A DNA stretch of 64,000 nt from Bacteroidota bacterium (GTDB lineage Bacteria > Bacteroidota > Bacteroidia > Bacteroidales > Tannerellaceae), in assembly GCA_023429375.1 (NCBI GenBank), contig JAEYVY010000006.1, positions 62,001 through 126,000 of the forward strand. Reading direction: 5' to 3'. This document shows, in pieces, positions 34,700 to 42,914 of the stretch. The translations under genes were made by a program, and so were the position numbers. Below the pieces are notes generated by a model, which saw only the letters and a list, made by a program, of their open reading frames with translations, made no database searches and was not told where the DNA came from. Position 1 is the stretch's first letter. Each line of letters opens with the position of its first letter.

Positions 34700-34717
34700 T
34701 ATATTTGCACAAATATA
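34700..34717. promoter_or_regulatory. Back-to-back -7 boxes of msrA and the permease gene
   Basis: TATATTTG (34700-34707, plus) and its mirror CAAATATA (34710-34717, so TATATTTG on minus) are separated by 2 bp, forming the near-perfect palindrome TATATTTGCACAAATATA. The predicted transcripts would overlap at their 5' ends, so the two promoters may exclude each other. Confidence 0.55.
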
Positions 34718-34731
34718 ATCTTTATTAACGA

Positions 34732-35934
34732 ATGGAAAATACACAATCTCTGAATCCGATACAGAAAACGATAGTCGGCGTTCAGTTTCTCTTTGTGGCC
34801 TTTGGCGCCACCGTCTTAGTACCCTTATTAGTTGGTTTAGATCCATCGACAGCCCTGTTAACAGCAGGTGTAGGTACATTAATCTTTCATTTAATTACAA
34901 AAGGCAAAGTTCCTCTGTTTCTCGGAAGTAGCTTTGCCTTTATTGCACCCATCATCAAAGCTACTGAATTGTACGGTTTGGCAGGTACAATGTCGGGCTT
35001 AATTGCTGTCGGTGCTGTCTATGCAATCATGAGTTGGCTGGTAAAATGGAAGGGTCTGAAACTGATTAATCGTTTGTTTCCTCCGGTCGTAATCGGGCCA
35101 GTAGTTATTTTAATTGGTATTTCCTTAGCCGGAACCGGTGTTAATATGGCGAAGAGCAATTGGATTATAGCTTTAATCGCTTTAGCAACTGCGGTAATCG
35201 TTACTATGTTAGGGAAAGGCTTATTAAAGCTAATCCCTATTTTTATGGGTATTATCGTAGGATATATCGCATCGGCTTGTTTTGGAATTATTGATTATGC
35301 ACCAATCAAAGAAGCAGCATGGATTGCCTTACCACAGGTGGTTACTCCGGAATTTTCATGGGGAGCAATCTTGTTTATGGCTCCTGTGGCCATTGCACCG
35401 GTAATCGAACATATTGGTGGTGTATATGCTATCAATGGGGTAACAGGCAAGGACTTCGTACAAGATCCAGGGTTGCACCGTACGCTTTTAGGTGATGGTG
35501 TGGCTTGTTCTGTTGCCGGATTTATTGGTGGACCTCCTGTTACAACTTATGCTGAAGTAACCGGAGCTATCTCATTGACAAAGATTACCGACCCTGCTGT
35601 TATCCGAATTGCAGCTATCGCAGGTATTCTGTTTTCTGTAATAGGGAAAATCAGCGCTGTTCTGAAATCTATTCCTGAATCAGTGTTGGGAGGAATCATG
35701 TTGTTACTATTCGGAACGATTGCTTCTGTAGGTATCAGCACCTTGGTTAATTCAAGAGTAGACATGGGAAATACACGTAATCTTATCATTGTTTCTTTGA
35801 CATTGACCTTTGGTATTGGTGGTGCTATCTTCCAGCTTGGTGAATTCTCAATGACAGGAATCGGATTGGCTGCCGTTATAGGCGTTATTTTAAACCTGAT
35901 CTTACCACATCACGAAAAAGTGGAGCAGGTGTAA
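34732..35934 (+). CDS. uraA: NCS2 nucleobase permease, uracil (UraA-like)
   Basis: Inner-membrane proton-coupled uracil transporter type, 400 aa with about 14 hydrophobic segments. Family features are the start NPIQKTIVGVQFLFVAFGATVLVPLLVGLDPS, the substrate-site region FMAPVAIAPVIEHIGGVYAI, and LLGDGVACSVAGFIGGPPVTTYAEVTGAI, where the GGPPxTTYxE pattern points to the uracil branch rather than the xanthine branch. It has its own -7 box 25 nt upstream of the ATG. No uracil salvage gene (upp) is adjacent, so specificity rests on motif alone. Confidence 0.88.
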   Translation: MENTQSLNPIQKTIVGVQFLFVAFGATVLVPLLVGLDPSTALLTAGVGTLIFHLITKGKVPLFLGSSFAFIAPIIKATELYGLAGTMSGLIAVGAVYAIMSWLVKWKGLKLINRLFPPVVIGPVVILIGISLAGTGVNMAKSNWIIALIALATAVIVTMLGKGLLKLIPIFMGIIVGYIASACFGIIDYAPIKEAAWIALPQVVTPEFSWGAILFMAPVAIAPVIEHIGGVYAINGVTGKDFVQDPGLHRTLLGDGVACSVAGFIGGPPVTTYAEVTGAISLTKITDPAVIRIAAIAGILFSVIGKISAVLKSIPESVLGGIMLLLFGTIASVGISTLVNSRVDMGNTRNLIIVSLTLTFGIGGAIFQLGEFSMTGIGLAAVIGVILNLILPHHEKVEQV

Positions 35935-35965
35935 CAAATGAGACATTATTAAGCGTTTAGCTATT

Positions 35966-36006
35966 CATAGCTTTGTCCTGTAAACTTAATACAGGATAAA
36001 GCTATG
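35966..36006 (+). promoter_or_regulatory. Seventeen-bp inverted repeat covering the -7 box and start codon
   Basis: CATAGCTTTGTCCTGTA (35966-35982) and TACAGGATAAAGCTATG (35990-36006) are complementary at 16 of 17 positions (the other is a G-T wobble) around a 7-nt loop. The left arm contains the -7 box TAGCTTTG (35968-35975), and the last three bases of the right arm are the ATG of the next gene. It can act as a DNA operator or, if transcription starts further upstream, as an RNA hairpin hiding the start codon. Confidence 0.65.
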
Positions 36007-37236
36007 AGTGAAATAATTAATAATTCGGAAAAGCGAAAAGAACTTTTAAAGCACTTGATCTGGCAACTACATAGAGGCGATGCTCCTTCAGTAGTAAAAA
36101 ATCAATTAATCGGCTTGTTGGCTCAAATACCCTACGGCGATGTAGTGGAAGTGGAGCAACAACTAATAGCAGAAGGCCTCCCTGAGGAAGAAGTTTTAAA
36201 ATTCTGCGATATTCACACAGCTGTATTAGACGGCCATATTTCACAAGACGGCAGTCTTCCTTACCCTCCCGGACATCCTGTCGATACATTCAAAAAAGAA
36301 AATATAGAATTAACAAAAGTTATTGAACACATTCGTGGTTTGTTTGCAAAAGCACCTGCGTTAACTCAAGAAGAATTCATTCCTTATATGATTTCATTGA
36401 AAGGGGCATTCAATGAACTTTCTGATGTGGATAAGCATTATCGCCGAAAAGAGTATCTGGTGTTCCCATTCCTGGAAAAGAACGGCATTACGGGCCCTCC
36501 TAAGGTGATGTGGGGTAAACACGATGAGACTCGGCAATTACTCAAATCTACCCATGATTTTCTGGATACCCGCAATGCGAATATTCCCCTTAATCTGATG
36601 ACAGCCATTGTCGATGTGCTGGAACCTGCGGTAGCAGCGGTCGAAGGCATGATCTTTAAAGAAGAGCAGATATTATTGCCGATGTGTCTGGATGTTTTGA
36701 CAGAGGAAGATTGGTATCATATCTACGAACAAACCATCGAATTTGGCTATTGCTTATATGATCCGAAAGAGGAGTGGATTCCGGAGAATAGGATGGTTAG
36801 TGACGTTAATTATTCAGGCAAAGGAAGTATCAAGCTGCCTACCGGAAGTTTTTCGACGGAAGAACTGACAGCCTTATTTAGTCTGCTGCCTATGGATATC
36901 ACCTTTGTAGATAAAGACGATAAAGTAAAATTCTTTTCATTAGGCCCGCATCGCATATTTGACCGTAACCGGGCAATCATCGGGCGTAGCGTTCAACTCT
37001 GTCATCCGCCACATAGCGTACATGTCGTTGAACAAATATTGAACGACTTCAAAAGTGGAAAAGAATCGAATGCTGCATTCTGGATTAATTTCAAAGGCAT
37101 GTTTGTGTATATCGAGTACATTGCCTTGCGGAATGAAGCGGGTGAATATTTAGGTGTCATCGAATGTACTCAAGATTTGACCCACTATCGGTCGCTGGAA
37201 GGTGAACAACGATTATTATCCTACACTACACGATGA
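36004..37236 (+). CDS. DUF438 - hemerythrin (HHE) - PAS sensor protein
   Basis: Cytoplasmic protein of 410 aa with three parts. Residues about 1-85 are a DUF438 domain (MSEIINNSEKRKELLKHLIWQLHRGD; KFCDIHTAVLDGHI). Residues about 90-235 are a hemerythrin-like HHE bundle, with His/Glu ligand candidates in FNELSDVDKHYRRKEYLVFPFLE and GKHDETRQLL. Residues about 285-400 are a PAS domain (LLPMDITFVDKDDKVKFFS ... GRSVQLCHPPHSVHVVEQIL). Such proteins are linked to sensing or handling oxygen, nitric oxide or iron-sulfur damage. The PAS segment with its His-rich CHPPHSVHV loop may bind heme or metal (inference). The start codon lies inside a strong inverted repeat. A terminator for this gene lies inside the 3' end of the convergent menE. 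Confidence 0.88.
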   Translation: MSEIINNSEKRKELLKHLIWQLHRGDAPSVVKNQLIGLLAQIPYGDVVEVEQQLIAEGLPEEEVLKFCDIHTAVLDGHISQDGSLPYPPGHPVDTFKKENIELTKVIEHIRGLFAKAPALTQEEFIPYMISLKGAFNELSDVDKHYRRKEYLVFPFLEKNGITGPPKVMWGKHDETRQLLKSTHDFLDTRNANIPLNLMTAIVDVLEPAVAAVEGMIFKEEQILLPMCLDVLTEEDWYHIYEQTIEFGYCLYDPKEEWIPENRMVSDVNYSGKGSIKLPTGSFSTEELTALFSLLPMDITFVDKDDKVKFFSLGPHRIFDRNRAIIGRSVQLCHPPHSVHVVEQILNDFKSGKESNAAFWINFKGMFVYIEYIALRNEAGEYLGVIECTQDLTHYRSLEGEQRLLSYTTR

Positions 37237-37270
37237 AAAATATCAGTCAGTAGAGAAAATAAATATTTGA

Positions 37271-38275
37271 TTAAATGGAACTGGCGGGACAAACTTGTGC
37301 TGCCAGTTTTTTTATGGCCGCCCGATCCGGTTTTCCATTGCCGGTAAAAGGAATAGCACCTACTGCAAGGATATGCAGCGGTTGATGATAACGCGGAAGG
37401 ACTTGATCGATTAGGTTTCTTAACTCAGAACTCGTTGCATTTTCAATCAATAAAACAACAGCTTCACCCAGTTTGGGATGGGAAATACTGCTTATAGCAA
37501 ACTTTCCCTGTATATGCGGATGGAGAATGCGCTCGACTTCTTCTATCTGTATTTTAATGCCTCCACTGTTAATTACATTATCCTTTCTGCCAATGATACG
37601 GAAGGTGCCGTCAGGTCGTATCTCAGCAATGTCGTTTGTTACCAATACTTCGTTCGCTACAAGCGGAGCATCAATTATCAAAGTATTTTCGTCTGATAAA
37701 CTTATACTTACATTAGGCAGAGGGGTGTAATAGAAACTGGCTTCCGGTCCACTGATTCTGCGTAGGGCGATATGAGAGAGCGTTTCAGTCATGCCGTATG
37801 TAGAATAAATAGCATTTGGGAAGTTTGCAAGTTCGCGCTCTAATGCTTCATCAATAGCGCCTCCTCCAATAATTAAATTTTTTATGTTGGATAAACGTTG
37901 GCGTTGCTCGGGTATTTGCAATGAATTATAGACTTGAAGCGGTATCATTGCGGCGAAATCAAAATCGACAATAACATCTGCCAAAGGATGCCCCGAAGGC
38001 TCTACCGGATATATATCCAATCCGGCATAAAACGCACGAACAAGCATCATTTTCCCGGCTATATACTGTAAAGGCAAGCAGAGTAAGGCTTTGTCGTTTC
38101 GCTTCAAACCCAAAAAATGACAGGTCATCTTCGCGCTTTCCAACATCTTGGATTTCAAGACATCCATCTGTTTAGGTATGCCCGTAGAACCGGAAGTTTG
38201 CACACGAACAGTTGGGGAGTCAGATTTCCACTCCTCCATAAATTCGCTGATTTGCTGCTGTATACCCTTATTCAT
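37271..38275 (-). CDS. menE: o-Succinylbenzoate-CoA ligase
   Basis: AMP-forming acyl-CoA synthetase that activates o-succinylbenzoate in menaquinone synthesis. The P-loop QTSGSTGIPK (residues 22-31) starts unusually near the N-terminus, so this is the short Bacteroidales MenE (334 aa, against about 450 in E. coli). Other motifs are STYGMTET (near residue 160), GRKDNVINSGGIKIQIEEVE (hinge and ligand region) and a final PFTGNGKPDR with the catalytic Lys. Its ATG overlaps the menC stop (TAATG). It is the last gene of the men operon. Confidence 0.93.
   Translation of the reverse strand: MNKGIQQQISEFMEEWKSDSPTVRVQTSGSTGIPKQMDVLKSKMLESAKMTCHFLGLKRNDKALLCLPLQYIAGKMMLVRAFYAGLDIYPVEPSGHPLADVIVDFDFAAMIPLQVYNSLQIPEQRQRLSNIKNLIIGGGAIDEALERELANFPNAIYSTYGMTETLSHIALRRISGPEASFYYTPLPNVSISLSDENTLIIDAPLVANEVLVTNDIAEIRPDGTFRIIGRKDNVINSGGIKIQIEEVERILHPHIQGKFAISSISHPKLGEAVVLLIENATSSELRNLIDQVLPRYHQPLHILAVGAIPFTGNGKPDRAAIKKLAAQVCPASSI
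37279..37313 (+). terminator. Terminator of the DUF438 gene, embedded in the menE coding end
   Basis: AACTGGC (37279-37285) and GCCAGTT (37302-37308) pair, with inner ACAA/TTGT pairing, followed by a run of T to 37313. It overlaps the last 15 or so codons of menE on the other strand. Confidence 0.7.
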
Positions 38276-39324
38276 TAGAATATAGATTTGCTGGGGAAGA
38301 TACCGTTTCGATTAAACCATAGTTCATGTTTTTGAATCGTCAGCGGCATTTCTATGTTGTTCGTATAGAGCATTCCTGTACCCAATCCTTGAGGCAATGA
38401 ATTGGCATAGGTAGAACACCATTGTGCAATACAGTTCAAGCCGATATTGGATTCGAGAGCAGACGTAATCCACCAGTCAATTTTCATTTCTTCTGCTAAA
38501 GCAATCCATTCGGAAGCACCGTTCAAACCACCATGCAAGGTGGGTTTGAGAATAATATATTGCGGACGGATAGTTTCTAACAGCTTGCGTTTGTCCGAAA
38601 GATGATGGATACCTATCAACTCTTCATCCAAGGCTATAGGCAGGGGAGTGGTGGAGGCAAGACGAGCCATTTCAATCCATTGACCGGCTTTTATAGGCTG
38701 CTCGATGGAATGAATCGCTAAATCTGCCAATTGATTGAGCTTATCGGCCGCTTCCTGGTTTGAAAAATTGCCGTTTGCATCTACACGAATGGTTATATCA
38801 TCTGCACTAAAGTGACGACGAATAAAGCGAAGCAGGTCAAGTTCCTTATCAAAATCTATGGCTCCAATCTTTAATTTTATGCACTTGAAGCCAAGCTTTA
38901 ATTTGGACTCAATCTGTTCGAGCATACGATTATAGTCTGCCATCCAGATCAGACCATTTATTTCGATTCCTCTTCCGCCATTTGTGAAGGGCGTATCCCA
39001 TAGCTTCCAACTCTTTTGCTGATAGTGGCGCATGGCCGTTTCCAAGCCAAAAAGAATAGATGGATAAGCACGCAACAGTTCCGTATCGACTGATTGTGTT
39101 TCTTCAGTTATCCGACAAAAAGAAACTAAATTGTCTTCATAGTCTGCATTATAGTCGCAACTCAAGTCATGCAAGGGAGCACATTCGCCAATACCGAAAT
39201 GCGAATCGTCTTCCGTATCAATGAAAACGACATACCAAACCCGGTGTTCCGTATAAATCCCTCTGGAGGTACCGGCCGGTTGCTTGAAAACCAGCGTATG
39301 TGGTATGATATCTATTCGAAACAC
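38275..39324 (-). CDS. menC: o-Succinylbenzoate synthase
   Basis: Enolase-superfamily enzyme that dehydrates SHCHC to o-succinylbenzoate. The catalytic Lys is in GFKCIKLKIGAIDFDKEL (KxK motif), and metal ligands are Asp in IRVDANGNFS, Glu in HSIEQPI and Asp in IALDEELIG. The length of 349 aa is normal. It lies 12 nt after menB and is joined to menE by a TAATG overlap. Confidence 0.94.
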   Translation of the reverse strand: MFRIDIIPHTLVFKQPAGTSRGIYTEHRVWYVVFIDTEDDSHFGIGECAPLHDLSCDYNADYEDNLVSFCRITEETQSVDTELLRAYPSILFGLETAMRHYQQKSWKLWDTPFTNGGRGIEINGLIWMADYNRMLEQIESKLKLGFKCIKLKIGAIDFDKELDLLRFIRRHFSADDITIRVDANGNFSNQEAADKLNQLADLAIHSIEQPIKAGQWIEMARLASTTPLPIALDEELIGIHHLSDKRKLLETIRPQYIILKPTLHGGLNGASEWIALAEEMKIDWWITSALESNIGLNCIAQWCSTYANSLPQGLGTGMLYTNNIEMPLTIQKHELWFNRNGIFPSKSIF

Positions 39325-39336
39325 GGGCCTATAAAA

Positions 39337-40158
39337 TTAAGGAAGTTTTGGGAATTGCTTGAAGTTAGGCTTACGCTTTTCGAGGAATGCGTTTTTACCT
39401 TCTTGCGCTTCTTCAGTCAGGTAATAAAGCATGGTTGCATCTCCGGCAAGTTCTTGTATACCAGCTTGTCCGTCTAATTCGGCATTCAATCCGGCTTTAA
39501 TCATGCGAAGAGCAAGCGGACTATGTTGCATCATGGTTTCTGCCCATTCTACTACCTCGTCTTCCAACTTGTCGAAAGGCACAACTTTATTAACCAAGCC
39601 CATTTCCAATGCTTCTTGAGCATTATACTGACGGCAAAGGAACCAGATTTCACGAGCTTTCTTTTGGCCAACTATACGTGCAAGGTAAGAAGATCCAAAG
39701 CCTGCATCGAAACTACCTACACGAGGACCGGTCTGCCCGAAGATAGCATTATCGGAAGCGATAGAGAGGTCACATACTACATGCAGCACATGTCCACCAC
39801 CAATAGCATAGCCGTTTACCATAGCAATTACCGGTTTCGGAATTGAGCGGATTTGTTTTTGTACATCTAATACACTTAGGCGTGGAACGCCATCTTTGCC
39901 GATATAACCGCCTTTACCTTTCACGTTTTGGTCTCCACCCGAACAAAATGCTTTGTCGCCGGCACCTGTGATTACGACCACGCTTACTTCAGCCATTTCA
40001 CGACAGATGCGTAAAGCATCGCTCATTTCGCCTGTTGTAGTAGGTGTAAAGGCATTACGATAACGAGGGCGGTTGATCGTGATACGAGCAATACCATTAT
40101 AAAAATCGAAAAGGATATCTTCGTATTCCTTTATCGTTGTCCATTCTCTGTTTGCCAT
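39337..40158 (-). CDS. menB: 1,4-Dihydroxy-2-naphthoyl-CoA synthase
   Basis: Crotonase-fold enzyme closing the naphthoquinone ring from o-succinylbenzoyl-CoA. Diagnostic segments are INRPRYRNAFTPTT, GAGDKAFCSGGDQNVKG (oxyanion hole GGDQ), VNGYAIGGGHVLHVVCDLSIAS and TGPRVGSFDAGFGSSYLARIVGQKKAREIWFLCR, the last two closely matching the MenB family rather than other crotonases. The length of 273 aa is normal. The start overlaps the menD stop (TAATG). Confidence 0.96.
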   Translation of the reverse strand: MANREWTTIKEYEDILFDFYNGIARITINRPRYRNAFTPTTTGEMSDALRICREMAEVSVVVITGAGDKAFCSGGDQNVKGKGGYIGKDGVPRLSVLDVQKQIRSIPKPVIAMVNGYAIGGGHVLHVVCDLSIASDNAIFGQTGPRVGSFDAGFGSSYLARIVGQKKAREIWFLCRQYNAQEALEMGLVNKVVPFDKLEDEVVEWAETMMQHSPLALRMIKAGLNAELDGQAGIQELAGDATMLYYLTEEAQEGKNAFLEKRKPNFKQFPKLP

Positions 40159-41822
40159 TATTGTATCTTGTTTTGTTGTTGTTTATAATATGCTTTAAGT
40201 TGTTCCGTGTTTTGATTAATCGAAGTGAACACCTCGAGCAAAACAGGAGATTCATGATTTGCATCCATTAAAAGCGGGAGGTTCTGCTTCAATTCATTGT
40301 CATTGCTGGCAGATAAATAGGTAAGGCCTTGTTGTTCGGACCAAGCCTTGGCATCCGTCTGATGTGATGCTGCAATATATTCGCTTAAAACCTCCGATTT
40401 ATCCAGTCCCGGAAGCACATGAAAGATTTCGCCTCCTGAATTATTATTGAGCAGGATACGCAAGTTTTTCTTTTTGTATTTATTCCATAACCCATTCATA
40501 TCGTAGAAGAAGCTCAAGTCGCCAAGGAGTAGGAACGTCATTTTATCAGATGCAGCAGCAAACCCTACAGCAGTAGAAAGAGAACCGTCTATGCCGTTTG
40601 TTCCCCGATTACAGAATACCTGTACGGTAGGCGATAAAGAGAAGAGTTGTGCTAGGCGTACACTATTGCTATTGCCTAACTGTAAAACTGCATCCGTAGG
40701 CAAGCTATTTATGAATGCACCAACAGCAGATAAATCTGAGAAGGAGGCCTGTGGAGTTGAAATCCTTGCACAAGCGTCAAACCATCTGTCCCTATAGGCT
40801 GGACTACATTTATTTCCGTTCGCAATCAGATACACCAAAAGAGTTTTGTCATCACAACGAATGATATCTGTTACTTGTTGAAACGTATCGGTCACTTCGC
40901 CCGAAGGAGAGATATGCCAATGTTCGCAGACTTTCTGCTTACGTATGAATTGCTTTAACCTTTTCGATACGATATGTCCGCCAATGGTAATCACTAATTC
41001 CGGTGCCAGTTCATTCAGTTCCTCTTCGGAAGCTACGGAAAGTGCTGTGTCGAAACTTCTTACCTCGTCAAGTTGTATGTTGGACAGTTGCTCAGTCAAC
41101 ACAACCACCCCATAATCATAGCACAAAGCTTTCAGTGCATCGGCCAATCCATTTTCAGGAGGTAATTGCCCAACCACAATCATTCGTTTGCTATACTTAT
41201 TAAAACGTTTATTGTACGCATCTGCTTCATTCAGAAGATAACCTGCCGAAGATTGACGGATAACCCGTACTTCCGGCAGTTCAGGGGTGTTAAATGCAAA
41301 GAGTGGCTCTGCCAGCGGGATATTAATCTGTACCGGACCTTCTACGTGGTTGTTCAGTGCATGAATAGCTTCGTTTATCAATCGGTTGCAATACCAGGCA
41401 TCTTCCTTCGTCTGAATTTGTGGTAGATGAACGGCATGACGTACTATTTGTCCAAACATATTGATTTGCGGTATAGTTTGCCCATCCATTTGCCCAATCC
41501 ATGCCTGAGGACGGTCGGCGGTAATAATCAATAAAGGTAATTGCTGGTAATAAGCTTCAGCAACGGATGAGCCCAGGTTTAACGCTGCCGTACCCGACGT
41601 GCAACAGACAGCCACAGGCTGGTTCGTAGACTGGATAACGCCTAAAGCAAAAAAGCCTGCACTACGCTCGTCTACAATCGAATAGCACGTAAAATCCTTA
41701 TCCGTAGCAAATGAATGGATAAGCGGGGAATTTCTTGAACCGGGCGATAAAACCACATGCTTAATGCCATGAGCTTTAAGCAAGGCCACTAATTGCAAGA
41801 CATTCCCTATATCTGAATACAT
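40158..41822 (-). CDS. menD: SEPHCHC synthase
   Basis: ThDP-dependent enzyme that adds 2-oxoglutarate-derived succinyl semialdehyde to isochorismate, the first committed menaquinone step. Visible features are the N-terminal VLSPGSRNSPL, SIVDERSAGFFALG (with the catalytic Glu), AVCCTSGTAALNLGSSVAEAYYQQLPLLIITADRP, and the ThDP/Mg site GDLSFFYDMNGL...NNNSGGEIF near residues 440-470. At 554 aa it is full length. It starts 10 nt after menF. Confidence 0.95.
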   Translation of the reverse strand: MYSDIGNVLQLVALLKAHGIKHVVLSPGSRNSPLIHSFATDKDFTCYSIVDERSAGFFALGVIQSTNQPVAVCCTSGTAALNLGSSVAEAYYQQLPLLIITADRPQAWIGQMDGQTIPQINMFGQIVRHAVHLPQIQTKEDAWYCNRLINEAIHALNNHVEGPVQINIPLAEPLFAFNTPELPEVRVIRQSSAGYLLNEADAYNKRFNKYSKRMIVVGQLPPENGLADALKALCYDYGVVVLTEQLSNIQLDEVRSFDTALSVASEEELNELAPELVITIGGHIVSKRLKQFIRKQKVCEHWHISPSGEVTDTFQQVTDIIRCDDKTLLVYLIANGNKCSPAYRDRWFDACARISTPQASFSDLSAVGAFINSLPTDAVLQLGNSNSVRLAQLFSLSPTVQVFCNRGTNGIDGSLSTAVGFAAASDKMTFLLLGDLSFFYDMNGLWNKYKKKNLRILLNNNSGGEIFHVLPGLDKSEVLSEYIAASHQTDAKAWSEQQGLTYLSASNDNELKQNLPLLMDANHESPVLLEVFTSINQNTEQLKAYYKQQQNKIQ

Positions 41823-41831
41823 AATTCTATA

Positions 41832-42914
41832 TTATTTGAGTATCCCTAACATCGTTTTCATTTTGTGTTCCGTCTCCTCCCATTCTTCTTCAATCGAAGA
41901 GGAGGCGAGCAAGCCACCACCGGCAAACAAAGTAAGCGAACTTTTTTCAATATGCATACATCTCAGATTTACATATATATCCGTCTGTTTATCGGGATCG
42001 AGCATTCCGAGGAAACCGGAGTAATAGAGGCGGTCATATTCTTCGTTTTCACGAATAAAGCCGTATGCTTTGTCTTTGGGAAGGCCCGAGACGGCCGGAG
42101 TAGGATGGAGGGCCTTCAGCAAACTCCCAATTGCCGGATCAGGTGGAAGATTGAATTTAAAATCCGTTCTCAGATGAGCCAGTTCGCCTGCCTTAACCGT
42201 ATAAGGACCATTTCGTTCGGGTGAAATATCAAAGACAGCCAGTTGATCTGAAAGGTAAGAAGACACAAGTTCTTGTTCACGATAATTCTTATCATCCCAA
42301 CTGTTTCTGTTTGAATCGGGGAAGATAGTCCCTGCTAAAGCAATCGTTTTCCAATCGTTGCCCGTTCCGGATAGTAATATTTCGGGAGTGCTTCCCAGCC
42401 AGGTACCTGTTTGTGGCGTATGAAAGAGGTATACGTATGAATAGATATATTTCTTTGCGGCATGAAAGAACGAACGTCCGGGAGAGAATGATGCATTCCT
42501 ATCAATCGTTTTACTTCTCGACAGCACTAATTTTTCAAACTCTCCATTCATCAATTGGGTATGAAAACGATCGAAATGCATTTGATACGTTTCCTTATTC
42601 ACTTGATTGTCTGTTGACTGACTCTCTTCATCTTGAGCAGCTTCAAATAGTATATTGTCATCTATCACCACTTCTGATAGATCCGTACAATCCGGTTGTA
42701 TTAACAGGATAGGCTTTTTATCATCGACACAAAACGGAGCGATAACAAATCCCTTTTGTCCGTTCAGCTTTTCGATATCTTCAAAAAGAAGGGAGGCACC
42801 TGTCGTTTGCATAACAAACCGCGGAACTGTTTCTCCCGGCAAGCGGTAAATTGCAAAGCTTTTGTCCTGCTTAATGAGGGCATCTAATGTCAGGTGCGCG
42901 TTTTCAGCTGTCAT
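41832..42914 (-). CDS. menF: Isochorismate synthase
   Basis: Chorismate-binding enzyme family converting chorismate to isochorismate, the entry to menaquinone synthesis. Motifs are KLVLSRSKTI, TWLGSTPEILLSG, TIALAGTIF (catalytic core), HPTPAVSGLPKDKAYGFI and YYSGFLGMLD. It is a short version (360 aa) typical of Bacteroidetes, with a reduced N-terminal part compared with E. coli MenF (431 aa). The men operon context separates it from an EntC role. Its ATG overlaps the stop of the upstream HAD::thioesterase gene (ATGA-type overlap). Confidence 0.94.
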   Translation of the reverse strand: MTAENAHLTLDALIKQDKSFAIYRLPGETVPRFVMQTTGASLLFEDIEKLNGQKGFVIAPFCVDDKKPILLIQPDCTDLSEVVIDDNILFEAAQDEESQSTDNQVNKETYQMHFDRFHTQLMNGEFEKLVLSRSKTIDRNASFSPGRSFFHAAKKYIYSYVYLFHTPQTGTWLGSTPEILLSGTGNDWKTIALAGTIFPDSNRNSWDDKNYREQELVSSYLSDQLAVFDISPERNGPYTVKAGELAHLRTDFKFNLPPDPAIGSLLKALHPTPAVSGLPKDKAYGFIRENEEYDRLYYSGFLGMLDPDKQTDIYVNLRCMHIEKSSLTLFAGGGLLASSSIEEEWEETEHKMKTMLGILK

